From the NCBI GenBank assembly GCA_017386805.1, contig JAFOGM010000082.1, positions 1 through 7,391 of the forward strand: a DNA stretch of 7,391 nt, written 5' to 3'. The position numbers were made by a program, and so were the translations under genes. Numbering within the stretch: the stretch's first letter is position 1; every line of letters starts with the position of its first letter. The notes beneath the pieces are model-generated. The model made no database searches. It was not told the origin of the DNA and saw only the letters and a list, made by a program, of their open reading frames with translations. Shown here piece by piece: positions 1 to 6,494 of the stretch. Source of the DNA: Bacillota bacterium (GTDB lineage: Bacteria > Bacillota > Clostridia > Peptostreptococcales > Anaerovoracaceae).

Positions 1-1
1 A

Positions 2-829
2 AAAGATAAAGAACGTCTTGATATCAGATTAGTAAACGATGGTTATTTCCAGTCGAGAGAACGGGCAAAGGCCGCCATTATGGCAGGCCTTGTCTTCGTC
101 AATGGACAGATCAGCGATAAAGCCGGAAATATGATTCCGGATGATGCGGAAATCTTTGTAAAGGGGGATACCTGTCCCTATGTGAGCCGCGGCGGTTTAA
201 AGCTGGAAAAGGCAATGAAGACCTTCCCCATTACTTTAGATGGCTGTGTCTGCATGGATATCGGTGCATCCCACGGCGGATTTACCGATTGCATGTTACA
301 GAACGGTGCTTCTCAGGTTTACGCGGTGGATGTGGGCTACGGTCAGCTGGATTACAAGCTGCGTACCGACGAACGTGTCATCAACATGGAAAAGACCAAT
401 ATCCGCTACGTGGATCCGGAGACCATTGCACCTTTGGATTTTGTCAGCATCGACGTGTCCTTCATTTCATTGAAGCTTGTCTTCCCGGTTGCCTTTACCC
501 TGATGAAAGAAGGGGCCGAAATGGTTTGTCTGGTGAAGCCCCAGTTTGAAGCAGGCCGTGAACAGGTAGGTAAGAACGGCATCGTTCGTGAACGAAAGAC
601 CCATTTACAGGTTCTGAAAAATGTAGGAGGTTACGCTCTGGAAAATGGCTTTACCATCGAAGGCGTGGACTTCTCTCCTGTAAAAGGTGCTAAGGGAAAT
701 ATCGAATACTTGATGTTCCTGAAGAAGCCTGAAGCAGGTGCTCCGGCTTCCGATAATGAAGAAGCGCGCAATGCTCTGGCTGCTCTGGCAGAAACCATTG
801 TTGCGAGCTCCCACGAAATGTTGGATTAG
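2..829 (+). CDS. tlyA: TlyA-family rRNA 2'-O-methyltransferase (S4 domain plus FtsJ-like domain), 5' partial
   Basis: Members of this family use S-adenosylmethionine to methylate ribose 2'-hydroxyls of ribosomal RNA; the best studied TlyA modifies cytidines in 16S and 23S rRNA, and older annotations call it haemolysin. The reading frame is open from base 2, and the residues before the ATG at 80 (KERLDIRLVNDGYFQSRERA and on) are the normal N-terminus of the S4 RNA-binding domain. The ATG at 80 is therefore internal, and the true start lies just left of the window. The 275 visible residues already match the family's usual length, so only a few are missing. The FtsJ-like domain has motif I DIGASHGGFTD (257-289), then VYAVDVGYGQL. 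A K-D-K-E catalytic set is visible: Lys at 200-202 in RGGLKL, Asp at 452-454 in SIDVSFISL, Lys at 536-538 in LVKPQFE, Glu at 704-706 in NIEYLMF. Motif I has His where Thr is usual. mutS follows after 12 nt on the same strand. The family is certain; the exact rRNA target is inferred. Confidence 0.93.
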   Translation, partial: KDKERLDIRLVNDGYFQSRERAKAAIMAGLVFVNGQISDKAGNMIPDDAEIFVKGDTCPYVSRGGLKLEKAMKTFPITLDGCVCMDIGASHGGFTDCMLQNGASQVYAVDVGYGQLDYKLRTDERVINMEKTNIRYVDPETIAPLDFVSIDVSFISLKLVFPVAFTLMKEGAEMVCLVKPQFEAGREQVGKNGIVRERKTHLQVLKNVGGYALENGFTIEGVDFSPVKGAKGNIEYLMFLKKPEAGAPASDNEEARNALAALAETIVASSHEMLD

Positions 830-830
830 T

Positions 831-835
831 GAGGG
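831..835 (+). promoter_or_regulatory. Ribosome binding site of mutS
   Basis: GAGGG lies 6 nt before the mutS ATG in the 12-nt gap after the tlyA stop. It is a modest Shine-Dalgarno match, at the right distance to support the start at 842. That start also gives the normal MutS N-terminus. Confidence 0.6.
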
Positions 836-841
836 ATATTC

Positions 842-3511
842 ATGGCACTGACACCAATGATGAAGCAGTACCTGGAGATCAAAGAGAACTACAAGGACTG
901 CATTTTATTCTTCCGTCTGGGGGATTTCTACGAAATGTTCTTCGAGGACGCCATCGTAGCCTCCAAGGCAATGGAAGTTACATTAACAGGTAAAAATTGC
1001 GGCGAAGCGGAACGCGCACCCATGTGCGGCGTTCCTTATCATGCTGCGGACACATATATCGGCCGACTGGTGGAAAAGGGCTTTAAGGTGGCAATCTGCG
1101 AGCAGATGGAAGATCCGGCTACAGCGAAAGGGATCGTTAAACGTGACGTGATCCGAATCGTGACTCCCGGTACTGTCATCAGCCCCACCATGCTTTCTGA
1201 AAATGAAAACAACTACCTGGCTTCAATCTACATGGCGCAGGAAGGTGCCGGTCTGGCTTACTGCGACTTGTCCACCGGGGAACTGTATGCTACCCAGATC
1301 AGCGGTCAGGACATTCAGGAACGCCTTTTGAACGAACTGGTTCGAATTAAGGCGAAGGAAATCATCCTGAATCCCCAGGCAGAAGAATACGACATCGTGG
1401 ATCAGATCCAGATCCACCTGGATACATATACCAGCTTTTTAGCAGACAGTATCTACGATGCAAAGTCTGTGGAAAAAATCGTTCTCGGTCAGTTCGGAAC
1501 AGGCTCTCTGGTCGGTTTGGGACTGGACAGTGCTTCGGAAACCGTCATGGCTCTGGGTGCATTGTTATCCTATTTATTTGAAACACAGAAACAGGACCTG
1601 TCTCATTTAAGCAGAGTACAGATCTACGACACTGGTCGTCAGATGTCTTTAGATAAGGCTACCATCAAAAATCTGGAACTGACTGAAACGCTCTTCGAAA
1701 AGAAAGTACAGGGTTCCTTGCTGGGAGTTTTGGATAAGACTCACACTGCTATGGGTTCCCGTAAGATGAAGCAGTGGCTGAGAGAACCTCTGAATACGCT
1801 TTCTGACATCCAGAAACGCCTTGACGCTGTGGAAACTCTGGTCAACGATGTCCTGACCAGAAATCAGTTAAAAGAGGCTCTGAAGGAAATTTACGACCTG
1901 GAACGACTGTCCGGTCGTGTAGCCTGCGGAAATGCCAACGGGAAAGATTTGGTTGCCCTGAAGAATTCTGTTTACATGCTTCCGGAAATCAAAGCTTGTC
2001 TTTCCGATGTTTCTCATACTGCTTTGTTAGAGGAAATGGAACAGAACCTGGATCCGCTGGATGAGATCTATGAAAAGATCGAAGCTGCCATCGTGGAAGA
2101 ACCGCCGTTCTCCGTTCGTGAAGGCGGACTGATCCGTCCGGGATATTCGGAAGAACTGGATCAGCTGAAGGATTCTATCCGCGACGGTCAGATCTGGATC
2201 GCCGGTCTGGAAGGCAGTGAACGTGAACGTACCGGAATCAAAAATTTGAAAGTAGGGTACAACAAGGTCTTTGGCTATTATATCGAAGTTACCAAGTCCT
2301 ACTACGATCTGATTCCCGATAACTATATTCGTAAGCAGACGCTGGTCAACTGTGAACGTTTCATCACTCCGGAACTGAAGGAAGTGGAATCTACCGTTCT
2401 GAATGCAGAAGCGAAGATCAACCAGATGGAATACGACCTGTTCTCTGAACTTCGTCATCAGATCCAGGAGATGATCCCCAGAATCCAGAAGACTTCCTCT
2501 ATTGTGGCGGAACTGGACGTTCTGACTTCCTTTGCGGAAGTATCTTCCCGTTTGGGATATGTGAAACCTGAAGTCAACAACAGCCGTGAAATTCAAATCG
2601 TACGTGGCCGTCATCCGGTCATCGAACAAATGATCTCCGACGGTATGTTTGTTTCCAATGATACCTACCTGAATGGATTTGACAGTTCTATGCTGCTGAT
2701 CACCGGTCCCAACATGGCCGGGAAATCCACCTATATGCGTCAGACGGCACTGATCGTTCTCATGGCGCAGGCAGGCTGCTTCGTACCTGCAGAACAGGCG
2801 TCCATCGGTCTTGTTGACCGCATCTACACCCGAATCGGGGCTTCGGATAACCTGTCTCAGGGCCAGAGTACCTTCTTCGTGGAAATGAGCGAACTGGCTT
2901 ATATCTTAAATACTGCCACCGAAAAATCCCTGGTGATCCTGGATGAAATTGGCCGTGGGACCAGTACCTACGATGGTTTATCCATTGCCTGGGCCGTGTT
3001 GGAACATTTGTGCACACAGAATTGTCGGATCCGTACGTTATTTGCGACCCATTATCATGAACTTACCGTTCTGGAAGATACCATTCCCGGCGTAAAGAAT
3101 CTGAATGTGGATGTTAGCGATGAAAACGGAAACGTGGTCTTCCTTCACCGCATCGTGGAAGGAAGCGCCAGCCGCAGTTACGGGATCCACGTGGCCCGTC
3201 TGGCAGGCGTTCCGGAAAGCCTTCTGGAAGCTGCTGAACATAAACTCGCCACTCTGGAAAACAGCGGTGCTCAGATCCACCTGGATCGAACTGCGCCTGT
3301 GACTGAGGCAACCCCGGCTGCGCCGGAAGTTTCCAAAGCGAAAGAAAAGAAGACTGTTGAGAATACAGCTTCCCCCATGCAGGTATCCCTTTGGGACTTC
3401 GCTGCAAGTCCTGTGATCCAGAGGATCCGGGAGTTGAATCTGATGGAAATTACTCCTTCCAAGGCCTTTGAAATCCTGGAAGAACTGCAGAAAGAGACGG
3501 AAACATTATGA
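842..3511 (+). CDS. mutS: DNA mismatch repair protein MutS
   Basis: This is the mismatch-recognition ATPase, a cytoplasmic dimer that binds mispairs and short loops and then recruits MutL. The 889 residues are slightly longer than E. coli or B. subtilis MutS (about 855). The N-terminal mismatch-binding domain begins LTPMMKQYLEIK and holds the Phe-x-Glu reader motif (F29, E31 in GDFYEMF), then PMCGVPYHA. Connector, lever/core and clamp domains follow to about residue 570. The C-terminal ABC-type ATPase has Walker A GPNMAGKST (622-630), GQSTFFVEM, Walker B VILDEIGRGTST (D701, E702) and the FATHYHEL histidine (H737). A low-complexity Ala/Pro/Lys/Glu linker (about 816-845) leads to QVSLW (847-851), which resembles the sliding-clamp binding motif of MutS, and then a helical C-terminal dimerisation segment. 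The start at 842 is supported by GAGGG upstream. The stop overlaps mutL as ATGA. All key residues are intact, so the protein should be functional. Confidence 0.98.
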   Translation: MALTPMMKQYLEIKENYKDCILFFRLGDFYEMFFEDAIVASKAMEVTLTGKNCGEAERAPMCGVPYHAADTYIGRLVEKGFKVAICEQMEDPATAKGIVKRDVIRIVTPGTVISPTMLSENENNYLASIYMAQEGAGLAYCDLSTGELYATQISGQDIQERLLNELVRIKAKEIILNPQAEEYDIVDQIQIHLDTYTSFLADSIYDAKSVEKIVLGQFGTGSLVGLGLDSASETVMALGALLSYLFETQKQDLSHLSRVQIYDTGRQMSLDKATIKNLELTETLFEKKVQGSLLGVLDKTHTAMGSRKMKQWLREPLNTLSDIQKRLDAVETLVNDVLTRNQLKEALKEIYDLERLSGRVACGNANGKDLVALKNSVYMLPEIKACLSDVSHTALLEEMEQNLDPLDEIYEKIEAAIVEEPPFSVREGGLIRPGYSEELDQLKDSIRDGQIWIAGLEGSERERTGIKNLKVGYNKVFGYYIEVTKSYYDLIPDNYIRKQTLVNCERFITPELKEVESTVLNAEAKINQMEYDLFSELRHQIQEMIPRIQKTSSIVAELDVLTSFAEVSSRLGYVKPEVNNSREIQIVRGRHPVIEQMISDGMFVSNDTYLNGFDSSMLLITGPNMAGKSTYMRQTALIVLMAQAGCFVPAEQASIGLVDRIYTRIGASDNLSQGQSTFFVEMSELAYILNTATEKSLVILDEIGRGTSTYDGLSIAWAVLEHLCTQNCRIRTLFATHYHELTVLEDTIPGVKNLNVDVSDENGNVVFLHRIVEGSASRSYGIHVARLAGVPESLLEAAEHKLATLENSGAQIHLDRTAPVTEATPAAPEVSKAKEKKTVENTASPMQVSLWDFAASPVIQRIRELNLMEITPSKAFEILEELQKETETL

Positions 3512-5556
3512 GTGAAATGAATCTTCCTCAAATCCATGCCTTACCGAAACATGTATCGGATAAAATCGCTGCCGGCGAAGTGGTGGACCGTCCGCTTTCC
3601 ATTGTTAAGGAATTGATGGAGAACGCCATCGACGCCGGAGCTACTTCCATTACTGTGGAAATCCGCAACGGCGGGAAGTCCTATATCCGAATCACTGATG
3701 ACGGCTGCGGGATCGCAAAAGACCAGGTCATGTTAGCGTTCCAGCGTCACGCCACTTCGAAGATCGAGACGGCGGAAGACCTGGATACCATCAACACTTT
3801 AGGTTTCCGCGGCGAAGCGCTTGCCAGCATCGCAGCTGTATCGCAGGTGGAGATGATCACAAAACCGGCTGCTGCCAAAGCTGGTGTGAAGGTACGTTTA
3901 CAGGGCGGTGAAGTGATGGAACAGACCGATACGGGTTGTCCCGATGGTACGACCATCATCGTCACCAGTCTGTTTTACAATGTTCCTGCACGTTTGAAGT
4001 TCCTGAAAGGGGACAATACGGAAAGTTCTTTGATCATCGATTTCGTATCCAAGATGGCTTTGGCTTATTCTAAGATTCGCATTCGCATGATCAACAACGG
4101 GAATATTCTGTTCAATACCCCCGGCGGCGGACAGATGTACAATAATATTCTGACTATCTACAGTAAGGAAACTGGTCAAAAATTGCTTCCGATTTCTGCG
4201 GACAATGGATCCATGTTCCTGGAAGGGTACATTTCTGATCCATCCTACAGTAAAACAAATCGAAAACAGCAGATTTTCTTTGTCAATGGACGCTATATTC
4301 AGAGTCGTATGATGGAAAAAGCCATCGCCATGGCTTATAAAGATAAACTGTTTGATGGTCGATATCCAGTAGCATATCTGTTTTTATATGTAAATCCGGA
4401 AACTCTGGATGTTAATATTCATCCAAATAAAAAAGAGGTTCGATTTGATGATGAACTGGCAGTTTTAGACTTTGTTCATTCCACGCTGAGAACTCATCTG
4501 AACACCAAACAGGCCATTCCTGAAGTAAAAGCGGATCAGCTGAAAGCAGAAAAACTGTTCACAAGACCGGAAATGAAGGAAGTACGGAAGATTGAACAGG
4601 AAAAGCAACAGCAGCTGTCTTTGAATGATTCAAAAACTGCCACACCTCATGTTTTAAAAACTGAGGTGATCAAGGCTGCCGAGAAGAAGGAAGTTCTGAA
4701 AGAACAACTTCGTCCGAAGACGGTAACGATTCTGGATCGACCTGCTGCAAAGCCTGTTGTGGAACCCACAGAGACTGTCAAGCTTCCTGAAAAAGAAGAT
4801 AAAGTTGACATAAAACAGTTATTGAAAACTATGCGTCAGGAACAATCCTTACAGAAGGAAAAACCACCTGTCACAAAGGTTCACGAGGAACCCGCAGTCT
4901 ATGCTCCGGCTCCAGTGAAGCAGGAAGTTCCGGTTGACAAACCGGTTGCTCAGGTGACAAAAGAACCTGTGGTGAAGATGGACTTCACCAAACTGAAGGT
5001 GACTGGAACGCTGTTCAATACGTATATTTCTGCGACAGATGGTCAGTTCTTCTATCTGATCGACCAGCATGCTGCTCATGAGCGTGTATTCTACGAACAG
5101 CTTCTGGCACAGTATGAAATGGAAGAAAAGCCGGCGCAGATGCTGATGATCCCTATCGTTAAGGAAGTGACACCTGCCATTCAGGCGCTTGCCGGACAGT
5201 GGCTGGATGTTCTCCGCGGGTATGGTTTTACCGTGGAAGAATTCGGTCAGCGATCTTATGTAATCAAAGCGATTCCGCTGATGATGGATCAAAGCGAAGC
5301 GGGAGACTTCCTGGATTACTTCTTTGATAACATCGAAGAAGGCTTCCGCATGAAAGACCAGAAGCGCATTCATCAGATCCTCATGCGTTCCTGTAAACAG
5401 GCCATCGAAGCCAATGACGCCCTGGAACCAGAGGAAATCAAGAGCCTTTTGGCTCAGCTTTCCACCATGGAAAATCCATTCTCCTGCCCCCATGGACGTC
5501 CCACATTTATCAAATTCTCGAAATACGAAATCGAAAAGATGTTCAAACGCGTATGA
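3508..5556 (+). CDS. mutL: DNA mismatch repair protein MutL with endonuclease motifs
   Basis: MutL couples mismatch recognition by MutS to strand removal. The N-terminal GHKL ATPase domain is complete: ELMENAIDAG with E38 and N39, DDGCGI (64-69), RHATSKI (80-86), GFRGEAL (99-105), followed by the S5-like fold with FFVNGRYIQ and VNIHPNKKEVRF. A disordered linker of about 160 residues, rich in Lys, Glu, Pro, Val and Gln, runs from about residue 333 to 495. The C-terminal domain (to 682) has the endonuclease motif DQHAAHERVFYE (519-530), SCKQAIEA (C629) and CPHGRPT (C660, H662), the metal-site set of MutL proteins that nick DNA themselves; this predicts MutH-independent repair. QMLMIP (544-549) matches the sliding-clamp binding motif of this domain. 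The ATG overlaps the mutS stop, with only a weak AAAGAG upstream, so translation is probably coupled; a second ATG three codons later (3517) is possible. GC content dips near 4141-4500, within the conserved N-terminal region. Confidence 0.98.
   Translation: MSEMNLPQIHALPKHVSDKIAAGEVVDRPLSIVKELMENAIDAGATSITVEIRNGGKSYIRITDDGCGIAKDQVMLAFQRHATSKIETAEDLDTINTLGFRGEALASIAAVSQVEMITKPAAAKAGVKVRLQGGEVMEQTDTGCPDGTTIIVTSLFYNVPARLKFLKGDNTESSLIIDFVSKMALAYSKIRIRMINNGNILFNTPGGGQMYNNILTIYSKETGQKLLPISADNGSMFLEGYISDPSYSKTNRKQQIFFVNGRYIQSRMMEKAIAMAYKDKLFDGRYPVAYLFLYVNPETLDVNIHPNKKEVRFDDELAVLDFVHSTLRTHLNTKQAIPEVKADQLKAEKLFTRPEMKEVRKIEQEKQQQLSLNDSKTATPHVLKTEVIKAAEKKEVLKEQLRPKTVTILDRPAAKPVVEPTETVKLPEKEDKVDIKQLLKTMRQEQSLQKEKPPVTKVHEEPAVYAPAPVKQEVPVDKPVAQVTKEPVVKMDFTKLKVTGTLFNTYISATDGQFFYLIDQHAAHERVFYEQLLAQYEMEEKPAQMLMIPIVKEVTPAIQALAGQWLDVLRGYGFTVEEFGQRSYVIKAIPLMMDQSEAGDFLDYFFDNIEEGFRMKDQKRIHQILMRSCKQAIEANDALEPEEIKSLLAQLSTMENPFSCPHGRPTFIKFSKYEIEKMFKRV
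4643..4668. repeat. Imperfect inverted repeat inside the mutL linker region
   Basis: CACCTCA (4643-4649) pairs with TGAGGTG (4662-4668), and GTTTT (4651-4655) pairs inside it with AAAAC (4657-4661). One T (4650) is left as a bulge. The stem would be 7 plus about 4 base pairs with a tiny loop. It lies in the coding sequence for the unstructured MutL linker. No T run follows, so it is not a standard terminator. The complementarity is plain to see; any function is unknown. Confidence 0.6.
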
Positions 5557-6494
5557 AACGAAAACTTTTGATCGTGGCCGGTCCTACGGCCGTTGGAAAA
5601 ACGGAAACTGCCATTCAGCTGGCAACCCGCTTCGCTGGGGAAGTGGTTTCCGCGGATTCCATGCAAATTTATAAATATATGGACATCGGAAGTGCGAAAC
5701 CCACACCGGAAGAACAGGCGAGAGCCGTTCATCATCTGGTGGATGTGATCGATCCTTCCAGTCCGTTTTCTGTGGCGGAATATCAGCCCATGGCGAAAGC
5801 CGCCATTGAAGATGTCTTTTCCCGGGGAAAAGTTCCCATTATTTCCGGCGGGACGGGATTATATGTGAACTCTTTGATCTACGATATGGACTTTTCTGCA
5901 CCACCCGGCGATAAAGAATACCGCAGGGAGCTGGAAGAATTGGCAAAGCGTGATGGAAGTGAGGTCCTTCACAAAATGCTGGCGGAAAAAGATCCGGCTG
6001 CTGCGGAACGCATTCATCCCAACAATGAAAAGAAGATCATCCGTGCTCTTGAGATTCTGAAGGAAGGACAGGGGAGAGTGAAAGAGTTCTCCGAATCCTT
6101 CCAACCCACAAAAGATTACGATGTGATTCTGATTGGTTTGGAACGCGATCGGGCAGAATTGTATGATCGTATCAATCGACGTGTAGATCTGTTAATGGAA
6201 GCTGGTCTTTTGGAAGAAGTCAAACGTTTATTGGATCTGGGTCTGGCGGAAGAGCACATTTCCATGAAGGGAATCGGTTATAAAGAAATCATCGGCTATC
6301 TTCACGGAGAATACAGCCTGGAAGAAGCAGTCGATCTGGTGAAGAAAAATACCCGCCATTACGCAAAGCGCCAATTGACCTGGTTCAAACGATATGAAAC
6401 CATGAAGTGGTTCTGTTTTTCTGAAAAGGTATCCTTTGAAGAGAACATGGAACCTGTGTTCACCTATGTGAAGGAGGCATTGTGCGGTGAATGA
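5553..6494 (+). CDS. miaA: tRNA dimethylallyltransferase MiaA
   Basis: MiaA transfers a dimethylallyl group from dimethylallyl diphosphate to N6 of A37 in tRNAs that read codons starting with U, the first step towards ms2i6A; this steadies codon-anticodon pairing. The 313 residues are the normal length. Visible motifs in order are the P-loop GPTAVGKT (10-17), SADSMQIYKYMDIGSAKP with the expected catalytic Asp (D35), HHLVDVIDP (60-68), SGGTGLYV (98-105, T101), GIGYKEIIGYL, and the closing TRHYAKRQLTWFKR signature. The ATG overlaps the mutL stop as ATGA, and there is no convincing Shine-Dalgarno sequence, so expression probably depends on coupling with mutL. The pair mutL-miaA is a widespread gene order. 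Its last codons contain the ribosome binding site and start codon of the recombinase gene. Nothing essential is missing. Confidence 0.97.
   Translation: MKRKLLIVAGPTAVGKTETAIQLATRFAGEVVSADSMQIYKYMDIGSAKPTPEEQARAVHHLVDVIDPSSPFSVAEYQPMAKAAIEDVFSRGKVPIISGGTGLYVNSLIYDMDFSAPPGDKEYRRELEELAKRDGSEVLHKMLAEKDPAAAERIHPNNEKKIIRALEILKEGQGRVKEFSESFQPTKDYDVILIGLERDRAELYDRINRRVDLLMEAGLLEEVKRLLDLGLAEEHISMKGIGYKEIIGYLHGEYSLEEAVDLVKKNTRHYAKRQLTWFKRYETMKWFCFSEKVSFEENMEPVFTYVKEALCGE
6471..6477 (+). promoter_or_regulatory. Strong ribosome binding site of the recombinase gene, inside miaA
   Basis: AAGGAGG is a full Shine-Dalgarno match lying 9 nt before the GTG at 6487. It fixes the recombinase start at that GTG. 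The overlapping ATG at 6491 is in another frame and runs into a stop within about 65 nt. It is the strongest ribosome binding site in the window. Confidence 0.85.

Noticed and set aside
80..82. ATG at 80 as the tlyA start
   Set aside because: The frame upstream to base 2 codes for the conserved first half of the S4 domain, so this methionine is internal.
2027..2629. Open reading frame of 200 codons on the - strand inside mutS
   Set aside because: It lies wholly opposite an intact, conserved mutS region, has a Phe/Gln/Arg-rich composition typical of a mirror frame, and shows no recognisable domain.
1409..3286. A 15-nt direct repeat (CAGATCCACCTGGAT) at two places in mutS, near 1409 and 3272
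   Set aside because: Both copies code for the peptide QIHLD with the same common codons; two short copies 1.9 kb apart in one gene are best seen as chance.
4849..5493. Open reading frame of 214 codons on the - strand inside mutL
   Set aside because: It lies wholly opposite the conserved MutL C-terminal domain and its composition (His, Phe and Leu rich) is that of a shadow frame; no family is recognisable.
5576..5591. GC-rich hairpin GGCCG-6 nt-CGGCC near the start of miaA
   Set aside because: It falls in the codons for the invariant P-loop (GPTAVGK), which are GC-rich by necessity, and five base pairs are not enough to claim a regulatory element.
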